DNA of 35,820 bases from Prevotella sp. Lineage in GTDB: Bacteria > Bacteroidota > Bacteroidia > Bacteroidales > Bacteroidaceae. The position numbers and the translations under genes are program-made. Under the pieces are notes generated by a model. It was not told the DNA's origin and searched no databases. It saw only the letters and a program-made list of their open reading frames with translations. The stretch is from the NCBI GenBank assembly GCA_017428805.1, contig JAFRQC010000015.1, forward strand, positions 1 through 35,820, given 5' to 3'. Below, one piece after another: positions 27,619 to 35,464 of the stretch (within the stretch, counting starts at the first letter, position 1; the number at the start of each line of letters is the position of its first letter).

Positions 27619-28923
27619 ATGACATTAAGAACAGCAATGGTGCTCTTAATGGTTGTAACCGCCGGGGAGGTGGTGAAGGCTCAAACGGAGCACAGGATGA
27701 CAGTTGACGAATTGTTTCAACTTGTGGAAAGCAACAGCAAGACTCTTCAACAGGAGAAGATAAGCGTAGAATTTGCTCGGAAAGGAATTGAGGCGGCTCG
27801 CACGGCGCGGCTGCCCGAAGTGAATGCATCGGCATCGGTGTCGCTGAACGGCGACGTGGTGGTGATGGATCGTGACTTTACCAATGCCCATGGGTTCTCA
27901 GCTCCGCGCTGGGGCAACTCGCTGGCGTTGGAGGCTCAGCAGGTGGTGTATGCTGGTGGTGCCATTGATGCAAACATCGAACTGGCCTCATTGCAGCACA
28001 GGCAAACGCAGGTGGACGAACAGCAGCAGCGACAACAGCAACGGTTTCTGGCATTGGGACAGTATCTGGAAATCTTCAAGCTGAGGAATCGTGAACAGGT
28101 GGTGCGCCAGAACATCGACCTGACACAGCGACTGATAGACGACATCGAGGCGAAGCACGAGCAGGGCATGGCGCTCAGGAACGACGTGACTCGCTATGAA
28201 CTGCAGATGGAGACGCTGCGGCTGCAGTTGAAGAAGCTTCATGACCAGCGCGGCATCCTGAATCATCAGTTGTGCAATCAGTTGGGTATCGAGGGCGAAA
28301 TCATCCCTGACGAGCATCTTATCAATAATAAGTATGGTCAGGATGGCGAGTCGTCGTGGCAGACGACGGCACTCACCTCGGCTCCCAGCATCCAGCAAGC
28401 AGAGATTGGTCAGCAGATAGCCCGTCAGGAACTCCGGCTGGCCAAGAGCGAGATGCTGCCGAAGGTGGCTGTGGTGGCTGCCGACAACTTCAGCGGTCCG
28501 TTTACCTACGACCTGCCGCCTATCGACAAGAACATCAACTTCTGGTATGTGGGCGTGGGTGTGAAATATCCCATCAGTTCGCTGTTCAAGCAGAACAAGA
28601 AGGTGGAGCAGGCCAAGGTTCGCACCCTCCAGGCGGAGCAGAACCACGCGGTGACCGCCGAGCAACTGAACAATCAGGTGCAGCAGGCCTACACCTACTA
28701 TCAACAGGCTTACGTGGAGTTGGAGACGCAGCAGAAGAGCGTGGAACTGGCTCAGCAGAACTATCAGGTGGTGAACGAACGCTATCTGTCGCAACTGGCT
28801 CTGATTACAGACATGATTGATGCGTCGAACATCAAACTGAATGCTGAACTGAACGAGGTGGATGCACGTATCGGCATCATCTTCGCATATTATTGTTTGC
28901 AGTATATCGCAGGAACACTTTAA
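27619..28923 (+). CDS. TolC-like outer-membrane efflux protein
   Basis: A 434-residue outer-membrane factor. The signal peptide runs to about residue 22 (VVKAQTEH). The mature part begins with the family hallmark MTVDELFQLVESNSKTLQQEKISVEFARKGIEAARTARLPEVNASAS and continues with long helices that form the periplasmic tunnel; a second repeat follows from about residue 255. Its length is normal for the family. It would form the trimeric exit duct for the adaptor and MFS pump encoded next. It starts a three-gene operon with gaps of 13 nt and a 1-nt overlap. Substrate is unknown; drugs, bile acids or fatty acids are typical for such systems. Confidence 0.9.
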   Translation: MTLRTAMVLLMVVTAGEVVKAQTEHRMTVDELFQLVESNSKTLQQEKISVEFARKGIEAARTARLPEVNASASVSLNGDVVVMDRDFTNAHGFSAPRWGNSLALEAQQVVYAGGAIDANIELASLQHRQTQVDEQQQRQQQRFLALGQYLEIFKLRNREQVVRQNIDLTQRLIDDIEAKHEQGMALRNDVTRYELQMETLRLQLKKLHDQRGILNHQLCNQLGIEGEIIPDEHLINNKYGQDGESSWQTTALTSAPSIQQAEIGQQIARQELRLAKSEMLPKVAVVAADNFSGPFTYDLPPIDKNINFWYVGVGVKYPISSLFKQNKKVEQAKVRTLQAEQNHAVTAEQLNNQVQQAYTYYQQAYVELETQQKSVELAQQNYQVVNERYLSQLALITDMIDASNIKLNAELNEVDARIGIIFAYYCLQYIAGTL

Positions 28924-28936
28924 AAGAATTAGGAAT

Positions 28937-29974
28937 ATGAACAACAAGAAACAGATAAAGAGGATATATAATGTAGTGATTATCGCAGCCCTTGTGGTGG
29001 TTATAGGATGGATAATGAGCCAGTTCGTTCACTGGGGCAACGTGGAATATACCGATGATGCGCAGGTGTGGCGACACATCACGCCCATCAATGCCCGTGT
29101 GGGCGGATTCATCAAGGAGGTACGCTTCGACGACTACCAGCACGTGAGGAAAGGCGACACGCTGGTCATTATCGAGGATGCCGAGTTCTGTTTGGCATTG
29201 GCTCAGGCCGAGGCAGGATGGCGCAGCAGCAGGAGCGGCTCGTCGGCAGTCACGGCAGGCATGAGCACCACCCGAAGCAATGTGCGTGCTGCATCGGCAG
29301 GTATCGACGAAGCCCGTGTACAGATGGAAAATGCCGAGAAGGACTATCTGCGCTTTGAGCAACTGTTGGCCAAGGAGGCCGTCACCCGCCAGCAGTACGA
29401 CAATGCCAAGACGCAGTACGAGGCCGCCCGTGCCCGCTATGAGGCTGCCCGCAGCCGTCAGCAGGCCACTACGCAGGTGCTGGGCGAACAGCAGCAGCGC
29501 CTGGGACAGTCTGCGGCAGGCGAGTCGGTGGCTGAGGCACAGGTGAACCTGGCGCGTCTGAACCTTTCATATACCGTCATCGTGGCCACCTGCGACGGCG
29601 TGATGGGTCGCAAGGACATCAACGTGGGCCAACTCGTACAGCCTGGTCAGCAACTGGCCCGCATCGTCGATGACCATCAGGTGTGGGTGGTGGCCAACTA
29701 CCGCGAGACGCAGATGAAGCACATCTCCGTTGGCAACAAGGTGGAACTGAAAGCCGATGCTGTGCCTGGTGTCGTCTTTCAGGGTGAGGTACAGTCGATA
29801 GCGGCTGGCACTGGCAGTGCCTTCTCGCCTATCCCAGTGGATAACGCCACCGGCAACTTCGTCAAGGTAGAGCAGCGTGTGCCAGTGCGCATTGTGCTGA
29901 CTGGCGACAACAAACCTGAGGATGTGGTCTGTCTGCTGGCAGGCCTGAATGTGGAAACGGAGGTGAAGTACTGA
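28937..29974 (+). CDS. EmrA/HlyD-type membrane fusion protein
   Basis: A 345-residue periplasmic adaptor. The start is set at 28937 (MNNKKQIKRI), 13 nt after the tolC-like stop; an earlier in-frame ATG lies inside the upstream gene. One N-terminal membrane helix (about 12-30) anchors it in the inner membrane. It continues with a first lipoyl half (INARVGGFIKEVRFDDYQHVRKGDTLVIIEDAEF), a coiled-coil hairpin (about 90-200, rich in Ala, Gln and Arg), the second lipoyl half (LSYTVIVATCDGVMGRKDINVGQLVQPGQ) and a beta-barrel. This is the usual EmrA pattern. It links the MFS pump to the TolC-like channel. Confidence 0.92.
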   Translation: MNNKKQIKRIYNVVIIAALVVVIGWIMSQFVHWGNVEYTDDAQVWRHITPINARVGGFIKEVRFDDYQHVRKGDTLVIIEDAEFCLALAQAEAGWRSSRSGSSAVTAGMSTTRSNVRAASAGIDEARVQMENAEKDYLRFEQLLAKEAVTRQQYDNAKTQYEAARARYEAARSRQQATTQVLGEQQQRLGQSAAGESVAEAQVNLARLNLSYTVIVATCDGVMGRKDINVGQLVQPGQQLARIVDDHQVWVVANYRETQMKHISVGNKVELKADAVPGVVFQGEVQSIAAGTGSAFSPIPVDNATGNFVKVEQRVPVRIVLTGDNKPEDVVCLLAGLNVETEVKY

Positions 29975-31554
29975 TGGCGTGGAATCCGAATCAGAAGTTC
30001 GCGATGCCGATGTTCAATCCCTGGGTGCCCGAGCGGGTTCGCCCATGGATTTATCTGCTCTTCGCGCTCTTCTTCCAACTTTCAGGCGGCGTCTATTTCG
30101 CCAGCCTGCAGCAGATGGTGGGCGCCACGGGCCTGCTGCGTGAGGACATCCAACTGGTGGCAATGTTCGGCGTGGTGGGAGTAAATATGCCCTTCCCGTT
30201 CCTGTTCCGCTACAAACTGCGCTTCACCAACCAGCAACTGCTCATCAATGCTGCTTTGGTTATTGCTGCGTGCAATCTGCTGTGTATGTGGCTTGTCGAC
30301 GGCGACTTTGGCGAGTGGCGGTTACCGCTGCTCTGCGCCGTCAGCTACATCGCCGGCTACTTCAAGCTTTGCGGCACATTTGAATGTTTCAGCAACGTCC
30401 GCCTATGGCTCTCGCCCAAGCAGGACTTCGGCATCTTCCTACCCACCATCTATATCATCATCCTGCTGGCCATGCCGCTGAGCAACTGGATAGACCTGCG
30501 GCTCATCATGGCCTTCGACTCGTGGCAGATGATGCACTGGCTGACGGTAGGACTGATGCTCGTCATCGTGCTTGTCATTTACGCCTGCACCCACGGATGG
30601 CGCATGATGCCCCATCAGGTGCCACTCATCTCGCTCGACTGGCTGGGCTGCTTTCTCGTGTCGGCCTGTATGCTTCAGGTCATCTGGCTCTACACATACG
30701 GTGAGCACTATAACTGGACTGACAGTAGCCTGTGGTGTACGGTGCTCTGTATGTTGACTGTTACTGTTCTCGTCACCATCGGCCGACTGACGCATATCCG
30801 CCATCCGTATCTCGAACCCTCGATGTTCCATCATACACGGCTTTATCCCATACTGGGCATGTTCTTCGTGGCAGAACTGATGAACGCTACGCCCCACGCC
30901 CTGCAGAACACGCTGACGGGCGGCGTACTGCATTGGGGATTCACCACCACACAGCAGTTCTATCTCTTCGAGATGCTGGGCTATGCCTGCGGCAGTGCCT
31001 TCACCGTGCTGTGGGGCAAGGGCTGTCCCAATTGGGGCTGGATCCCGCGACTGGGCTTCAAGTACACCCGCCTGCTCACCATAGGCTTTGCCTGTCTGCT
31101 GATGTATCAGGTACTGATGTACTTCTACGTGTCGCCCGGGCTCAACATCGAGCGTATGTGCCTACCCACCTTCCTGCGCACCTTCGGCTATGGAATCTTT
31201 TTCGCCACGATGACGCTCTACCTGAAAGACCTCATCGAGTTCCCCACGTTCTTCCATGCCCTTACCGTCTCAGGTTTCATCCGCAATGGCGTGGCCGAGT
31301 CGATGTGTTCAGGCACGTACAGCTACGGACTTCGCCATCAGATTGCCGACACCCTGAATCGAGGTCTCCACACCGACTATCAGAGCATCCTGATGGTAGC
31401 TCTCAAGGAGATGTTCGGCCTCATGTGCCTCGTCGGCACTCTCGTCCTACTACTCATGCTGCTCTACGACGTCCAGCCCGTGCGCTCAACCATGAGCCGT
31501 ATGCCGAAACTGAGGAATCTCGGTACTATCATTGTTAGGCAGCTGAAAGGTTAA
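29974..31554 (+). CDS. EmrB-like MFS efflux pump (DHA2-type, divergent)
   Basis: A 526-residue inner-membrane protein with about 14 hydrophobic segments, the size and topology of DHA2 (EmrB) pumps. Its ATG shares one base with the TGA of the adaptor gene (TGATG), indicating translational coupling. Classical MFS motif A and the antiporter motif C are not obvious, so it is a divergent member of the kind common in Bacteroidota EmrAB loci. With the adaptor and the TolC-like protein it should export a compound in one step across both membranes. Tandem Trp/Tyr-rich loops are evident but not diagnostic. Substrate cannot be read from sequence. Confidence 0.83.
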   Translation: MAWNPNQKFAMPMFNPWVPERVRPWIYLLFALFFQLSGGVYFASLQQMVGATGLLREDIQLVAMFGVVGVNMPFPFLFRYKLRFTNQQLLINAALVIAACNLLCMWLVDGDFGEWRLPLLCAVSYIAGYFKLCGTFECFSNVRLWLSPKQDFGIFLPTIYIIILLAMPLSNWIDLRLIMAFDSWQMMHWLTVGLMLVIVLVIYACTHGWRMMPHQVPLISLDWLGCFLVSACMLQVIWLYTYGEHYNWTDSSLWCTVLCMLTVTVLVTIGRLTHIRHPYLEPSMFHHTRLYPILGMFFVAELMNATPHALQNTLTGGVLHWGFTTTQQFYLFEMLGYACGSAFTVLWGKGCPNWGWIPRLGFKYTRLLTIGFACLLMYQVLMYFYVSPGLNIERMCLPTFLRTFGYGIFFATMTLYLKDLIEFPTFFHALTVSGFIRNGVAESMCSGTYSYGLRHQIADTLNRGLHTDYQSILMVALKEMFGLMCLVGTLVLLLMLLYDVQPVRSTMSRMPKLRNLGTIIVRQLKG

Positions 31555-31638
31555 CGAATGTTACAAAAAGCACTTTTTACGTCTTAAAAAATCGAAAAAA
31601 TAACATATTGTAACGATTGCCGTATCGACTTTTTTTGC

Positions 31639-31646
31639 TAATTTTG
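31639..31646 (+). promoter_or_regulatory. Bacteroidetes promoter for the 103-residue gene
   Basis: TAATTTTG matches TAnnTTTG, and TTG at 31617-31619 is 19 nt upstream as -33 element. A direct repeat TTGTAACG occurs at 31608-31615 and 31644-31651. The leader is about 85 nt and contains short tandem repeats (31667-31684). Confidence 0.7.
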
Positions 31647-31666
31647 TAACGTGAAAACGGTTGTAG

Positions 31667-31684
31667 AGTTGATAAGTTGATAAG
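31667..31684 (+). repeat. 8-nt tandem repeat in leader
   Basis: AGTTGATA twice followed by AG, then ACTTACATACTCC...AACTTACAAACT, all upstream of ATG 31737. These resemble the other dispersed repeats in transcript leaders of this window. Confidence 0.65.
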
Positions 31685-31736
31685 ACTTACATACTCCAAG
31701 ACTCATTAACTTACAAACTAATAAAATAAAAGAATT

Positions 31737-32048
31737 ATGCCAAAGACAGTAGAAATTCAGATTGAGAAGGCTCACGGTCTCGTGGAAGGCTTGCGCCGTC
31801 ATGTCAGGGAAATGGGTGAGCGTGGTGTCACCAACGATGAGATTAACGCATTAGAACAGGCCGTTAAGGAATTGGAGGTCGCCAATGCCGAGGTGGATAG
31901 TCTGCGTGAACAACTTACTCCAAAGGTAAAGGATATGAAAATCGCGATGGATCGCGTAAAGGAAGCCTATACCGAAAGGAAAAAGACTCTGAAAGGCTAC
32001 TACCCCCAGGAGCGCTGGATGGACTACGGCGTGCCCGACAAGCGCTGA
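31737..32048 (+). CDS. Small conserved-type coiled-coil protein, function unknown
   Basis: A 103-residue cytoplasmic protein with no signal peptide or membrane segment. Residues about 5-90 are predicted to be almost all helix with heptad-like spacing (EINALEQAVKELEVANAEVDSLREQLTPKVKDMKIAMDRVKEAYTERKKTLKGYY), followed by the short tail PQERWMDYGVPDKR. It has its own strong-looking promoter and terminator and so is a single-gene transcript. I do not recognise a named family; similar short proteins may be widespread in Bacteroidota. A structural or chromatin-associated role would be speculation. Confidence 0.75.
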   Translation: MPKTVEIQIEKAHGLVEGLRRHVREMGERGVTNDEINALEQAVKELEVANAEVDSLREQLTPKVKDMKIAMDRVKEAYTERKKTLKGYYPQERWMDYGVPDKR

Positions 32049-32067
32049 AATTCTTACAAAATGCAAT

Positions 32068-32100
32068 AAGGGAGCAGCACGTAATCGTTACTGCTCCCTT
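32068..32100 (+). terminator. Intrinsic terminator
   Basis: A perfect 10-bp stem AAGGGAGCAG (32068-32077) / CTGCTCCCTT (32091-32100) with a 13-nt loop, followed by TATC. It ends the 103-residue gene. The next gene starts only 27 nt beyond it and shows no clear promoter of its own. Confidence 0.75.
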
Positions 32101-32126
32101 TATCAAATAAGTTCAAAAGAGAAGAT

Positions 32127-32759
32127 ATGGCAAAGAAAAGGCGACAAAAGCCGATAATTGACCCGTCACTGTCGATTAAGGCTATCACGAAAAGCAGTGT
32201 ATGGGGCATCTGTGAGAACGATGTAATCCGGATGTGGAAAGAAGCCATCAGAGATGAAGAGGTCAAAAAGAACGTCAACCGATATCTGGATATTTTCAAG
32301 AGTGCCTTCCTCATTGAGGAGATCAAGGAGGATGTTACGCTTATGAGAAATAGTTATGAGCAACGTGGTTACAAGTTGGCTCAAATCATCTTTGATGAGA
32401 AGATGTTGTTCACATGGGCTATCAAAAAGAAATCCATTATGCACGTTACTGACCTGACATATGAGAACATTCGCTACATTTCGAATACTAAGCTGATAGA
32501 GGTGCTGAGCCATAATTTTGGCAGCAGCTGGGATTCTCTGTCACATTCCATTCAAAACATCATCCTCAGTAATTTCGATGTTACTACTGTTACCCTTCCC
32601 AAAGAACGTCTTCATAAGAAGGGTGGCTTTTATGAGAAAAAAGTAAAAGACGGTTTTGAGGTGTTTGAGTTGGAAAAAGGCGGATGGGTTGAAGCCATCT
32701 TTACAAAAAAGAAGTCAGAACAGGAGGATTCCGATATACACTGCGGGAACGTGGTATAA
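32127..32759 (+). CDS. Hypothetical protein, AT-rich gene
   Basis: A 210-residue basic, cytoplasmic protein beginning MAKKRRQKPIIDPSLS. I recognise no family. It is rich in Lys, Ile and Glu and mostly helical in appearance up to about residue 150; the C-terminal part (KGGFYEKKVKDGFEVFELEKGGWVEAIFTKKK) looks like a short beta structure. Base composition is visibly more AT-rich than in the flanking operons, which hints at recent acquisition. No signal peptide or membrane segment is seen. It lies behind a terminator without an evident promoter, so expression is uncertain. The frame is intact from ATG to TAA. Confidence 0.6.
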   Translation: MAKKRRQKPIIDPSLSIKAITKSSVWGICENDVIRMWKEAIRDEEVKKNVNRYLDIFKSAFLIEEIKEDVTLMRNSYEQRGYKLAQIIFDEKMLFTWAIKKKSIMHVTDLTYENIRYISNTKLIEVLSHNFGSSWDSLSHSIQNIILSNFDVTTVTLPKERLHKKGGFYEKKVKDGFEVFELEKGGWVEAIFTKKKSEQEDSDIHCGNVV

Positions 32760-32835
32760 TTGATGATTATCAGCTTAATAAGACAGCCTCCCATATAACA
32801 TAGAAGAACCGTCACCCTGTTGCTATGGGTATGAC

Positions 32836-33087
32836 TTACAAAGTCATTGCCACAGCAGTCATCTTTTCACTCAGATCCTGTAAAGCCTCGCGGAACTGAC
32901 GGCGCTCCTCGTCTGTAAAAGAGGCAATCTTTCCGTTAACCTTATTGCCATTCACCTTCTGCATGAGCCAACCGCGTGACTTGCCAAAGTATTTCTGGGC
33001 GATATAACTGAATGACAAGGCTTCGGGGAGATCCCTTAACTTGGCACGGAAGATCATTTCGTCAGCTTCAGCGATAATCTTACGCAT
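32836..33087 (-). CDS. DUF5053-like small protein, possibly N-terminally truncated
   Basis: An 83-residue protein whose core ALSFSYIAQKYFGKSRGWLMQKVNGNKVNGKIASFTDEERRQFREALQDLSEKM matches, from memory, the DUF5053 pattern (helix-turn-helix-like SYIA.KYFGK...W..Q..NGN.VNGK.A.FT.EE). The core is probably DNA-binding, but the family is uncharacterised. Relatives usually carry 30-40 more N-terminal residues. Here the frame stays open for only 16 codons upstream of ATG 33087 before a stop (QKEYEQGINEFDDG precedes the Met), so either Met1 or a decayed longer form is the truth. A divergent -7 box (TACTTTTG, 33187-33194 on the minus strand) could transcribe it. Confidence 0.65.
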   Translation of the reverse strand: MRKIIAEADEMIFRAKLRDLPEALSFSYIAQKYFGKSRGWLMQKVNGNKVNGKIASFTDEERRQFREALQDLSEKMTAVAMTL

Positions 33088-33186
33088 GCCGTCGTCAAAC
33101 TCGTTTATTCCCTGCTCGTATTCCTTTTGCGGTCAAGTTCGAAGTTACAATCGTTTACTTAACCTTAATAATTCTCAAAAGTTGTA

Positions 33187-33194
33187 CAAAAGTA
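33187..33194 (-). promoter_or_regulatory. Possible -7 box for the DUF5053-like gene
   Basis: The minus strand reads TACTTTTG, matching TAnnTTTG. It would give a leader of about 90 nt. No -33 element is evident. Confidence 0.4.
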
Positions 33195-33226
33195 CGAAGA
33201 AATCTCAAGATATCAGATGAAAGTAT

Positions 33227-33234
33227 TATCTTTG
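33227..33234 (+). promoter_or_regulatory. Bacteroidetes -7 box upstream of the 166-residue gene
   Basis: TATCTTTG followed by CAAC matches TAnnTTTG. The predicted start is near 33241, with a leader of about 30 nt before ATG 33272. The MEMO/AMMECR1 gene 10 nt after this gene is probably on the same transcript. Confidence 0.6.
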
Positions 33235-33271
33235 CAACAAACTATAAGTTATTAGCATTACAGAATGAATT

Positions 33272-33772
33272 ATGGATAGCTTCGTTGATGCATTATTGAG
33301 CGGCAAAACCGACAGGATACCTGACGAATATGACTGGTTTGCACCGCTTATTGGAGACTGGGACTGTGACTACCACGATGAACCCGAAGAGGGCCGCAAT
33401 CGGCACGTCAAGGGAGAATGGCTCTTCCGAAGGATTTTGGAGGGCACGGGCGTACAGGATATATTCATTTTCCCGTCGAGGGCAACGAAGGAGACTGACC
33501 CGCAACCCGATGGTGAATATGGCTCGTCGTTCAGGATGTTCAACAAGGTTGAGCGGTGTTACGACGTTGTTTATACCTGCGACCACGCGATGAAAAGGCT
33601 CTGCTTCACCAAGCAGGGCGACAAACTCGTTGGCAAAGTGCTGTCTGAGGAAAATGCCTTCTGGATCTTCTCCGACATCACAGCAGACAGCTTCCATTGG
33701 GAGAACGTGAGGATGAAGGACAACGGGGAGCGTTTTTTAGAGTGCGAAATATTCGGGAAGAGGATAAGGTAG
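33272..33772 (+). CDS. Hypothetical protein, lipocalin-like small beta-barrel
   Basis: A 166-residue cytoplasmic protein without signal peptide. After a short helix (MDSFVDALLSGKTDRIPDEYDWFAPLIGDWDCDY) it alternates short beta strands (GEWLFRRILEGTGVQDIFIFPSR, EYGSSFRMFNKVERCYDVVYTC, KLVGKVLSEENAFWIFSDITADSFHWENVRM, RFLECEIFGKRIR), a pattern like DUF1579/nitrobindin-type lipocalin folds. The GDWDCDY start is typical of such proteins. Ligand and function are unknown. It ends 9 nt before the MEMO-AMMECR1 gene, so the two are probably co-transcribed, but a functional link is only a guess. Confidence 0.65.
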   Translation: MDSFVDALLSGKTDRIPDEYDWFAPLIGDWDCDYHDEPEEGRNRHVKGEWLFRRILEGTGVQDIFIFPSRATKETDPQPDGEYGSSFRMFNKVERCYDVVYTCDHAMKRLCFTKQGDKLVGKVLSEENAFWIFSDITADSFHWENVRMKDNGERFLECEIFGKRIR

Positions 33773-33781
33773 CAGCGCGTT

Positions 33782-35350
33782 ATGATTGTAAGTATCGTTT
33801 TAGCAATTATACTGATGATGAATTCGTGTAACGGACAGACAAGGGAACCCGTCGTGAGGCCTGCCACCCAGGCGAACAGGTTCTATGATGGCAATGCCCA
33901 GAGGCTCAGTCAGGAGGTGGACAGTTTCCTGGCACTTCACAGAGGGAGTGCGGACCGTCGTCGTGTGGCAGCACTTATTGTGCCACACGCTGGTTACTAT
34001 TATTCGGGCAATGTGGCGGCATCGGCCTATATGGCACTCAACCCGAAGCAGCCGTATAAGCGGATATTCCTGCTCGGCCCCAGTCACCACGAATGGCTTG
34101 ACGGGGCTTCGGTGAACACAGAGGCAGACTATTATGCTACGCCCTTGGGTAACGTGAAAGTGGATCGTGAGACGGCAAAGAAGTTGACCACAGATTACGC
34201 AGATTGCACAGATTCTTTTTCGACCACGAATTTCACGAATTACACGAATTTTGATCCAGCAAAAGATTCCGAGAGGGTGTTCTTCTATAGGCCGGAGGCA
34301 CATGATAGGGAGCATTGCCTGGAGGTACAGTTGCCTTTCCTGCAACGAAGACTCGGTGACGTGCCGCCCATTGTGCCGATTATTATTTCTACGAACGACT
34401 TCCAGAAGCTGTCAAGGATGGCGGAAGCGCTCAAGCCGTATTTCACGGACGAGAACCTCTTTGTGATCAGCAGCGACTTCTCGCACTATCCGACGTATGA
34501 GGATGCCTATGAGGCGGATGGCAAGACGGGGAAGGCGATCGAGAGTGGCGACGTGGGGCAATTTATTGCGGCCATCGAGGAGAACGCCCGAAGCGGTAAA
34601 CGGAATCTGGCGACGAGTGCCTGCGGGGAGTTTGCCATCATCACGCTGATGCTGATGCTCGATAGCAACTATGAGGTGAAGCACCTGATGTACCAGAACT
34701 CTGGCGACATCGGCGATACGGATCACAGCCGTGTGGTGGGCTATCATTCGTTCGCCATCCTGCACAATGGAAATGATGGCATCGGAAGAACATGGACGAA
34801 CACGGATTTTGTGTTATCCGACAATGATAAAAAGAAGTTGAAAGAAATAGCTCTCAATAGCATTAAGGATTCTTTGGATGGCAAGTCCGTGTCAGTCAGT
34901 GTTAGTCCGATGCAAGAATATCCGATGCTCAGCAAGAAGTGTGGAGCCTTCGTGTCGTTGCATAAGCATGGACATCTTCGTGGTTGTATCGGACACTTCG
35001 GCGAGGATACGCCTCTGTATGAGATCGTGGCAGAGATGGCCCGTGCCGCTGCCTTTGAGGATCCGAGGTTTATGCCCGTCAGCCGTGAGGAACTGGACGC
35101 TATCGACATCGAGATCTCCGTGCTCACTCCCATGCGCCGCATCCAGAGCCTCGACGAGTTTGAACTGCATCGTCACGGCATCTATATCCGCAAGGGTTAT
35201 CGCAGCGGTACGTTCCTGCCGCAGGTGGCTGACGAGGTGAACTGGACGAAGGAAGAGTTCGTGGGACATTGCTCTCAGGACAAGGCGGGACTTGGCTGGA
35301 ACGGCTGGAAGGACGCAGAACTGTACGTTTACGAAGCAATAGTTTTCTAA
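33782..35350 (+). CDS. Fused MEMO1-family (AmrB) and AMMECR1-family (AmrA) protein of the AmmeMemoRadiSam system, lipoprotein-like N-terminus
   Basis: A 522-residue fusion. The MEMO part (about 23-335) keeps the dioxygenase-like residues VPHAGYYYSG (His69), LLGPSHHE, SSDFSHYPTYEDAYEAD and SACGEFAI. The AMMECR1 part (about 345-522) has the hallmark HLRGCIGHFGEDTPLYEIVAEMARAAAFEDPRF and IEISVLTPM. The start is fixed by a stop codon immediately upstream. The first 16 residues are hydrophobic and end in NSC, which resembles a lipobox, although no basic residue precedes it. A 9-nt repeat array inserts TTDYADCTDSFSTTNFTNYTNF at about residues 136-158 in the MEMO domain. The molecular function of the system is unknown; MEMO proteins resemble non-haem dioxygenases. 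The radical SAM partner follows. Confidence 0.9.
   Translation: MIVSIVLAIILMMNSCNGQTREPVVRPATQANRFYDGNAQRLSQEVDSFLALHRGSADRRRVAALIVPHAGYYYSGNVAASAYMALNPKQPYKRIFLLGPSHHEWLDGASVNTEADYYATPLGNVKVDRETAKKLTTDYADCTDSFSTTNFTNYTNFDPAKDSERVFFYRPEAHDREHCLEVQLPFLQRRLGDVPPIVPIIISTNDFQKLSRMAEALKPYFTDENLFVISSDFSHYPTYEDAYEADGKTGKAIESGDVGQFIAAIEENARSGKRNLATSACGEFAIITLMLMLDSNYEVKHLMYQNSGDIGDTDHSRVVGYHSFAILHNGNDGIGRTWTNTDFVLSDNDKKKLKEIALNSIKDSLDGKSVSVSVSPMQEYPMLSKKCGAFVSLHKHGHLRGCIGHFGEDTPLYEIVAEMARAAAFEDPRFMPVSREELDAIDIEISVLTPMRRIQSLDEFELHRHGIYIRKGYRSGTFLPQVADEVNWTKEEFVGHCSQDKAGLGWNGWKDAELYVYEAIVF
34191..34251 (+). repeat. Two 9-nt tandem arrays read in frame inside the MEMO domain
   Basis: CAGATTACG, CAGATTGCA, CAGATTCTT (34191-34217) and CACGAATTT, CACGAATTA, CACGAATTT (34225-34251). 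Being multiples of three, the units encode TDY/ADC and TNF/TNY triplets. The second array shares its unit with the palindrome downstream at 35351-35447. Confidence 0.92.
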
Positions 35351-35447
35351 ACAACGAATTACACGAATTTCACGAATTATTATATGCGAAAAGATATATA
35401 TGAAAAGGATGCGCAGCCAAATTCGTGAAATTCGTGTAATTCGTTGT
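35351..35447. repeat. Perfect 28-bp inverted repeat made of 9-nt units (spacer 41 nt)
   Basis: The left arm 35351-35378 (ACAACGAATT, ACACGAATTTC, ACGAATT) is the exact reverse complement of 35420-35447. The spacer is 35379-35419. It fills the gap between the MEMO-AMMECR1 stop and the radical SAM start (35465), ending 17 nt before the ATG. Confidence 0.95.
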
Positions 35448-35464
35448 CTTAAAAATATCTGTAG

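Noticed and set aside
28862..28936. Upstream start of the membrane fusion protein
   Set aside because: It lies inside the TolC-like coding region and would add a non-family N-terminus before the membrane anchor.
27988..28947. 319-codon open frame on the minus strand
   Set aside because: It is antisense to the TolC-like gene, whose helical repeats with strong codon bias create long reverse frames.
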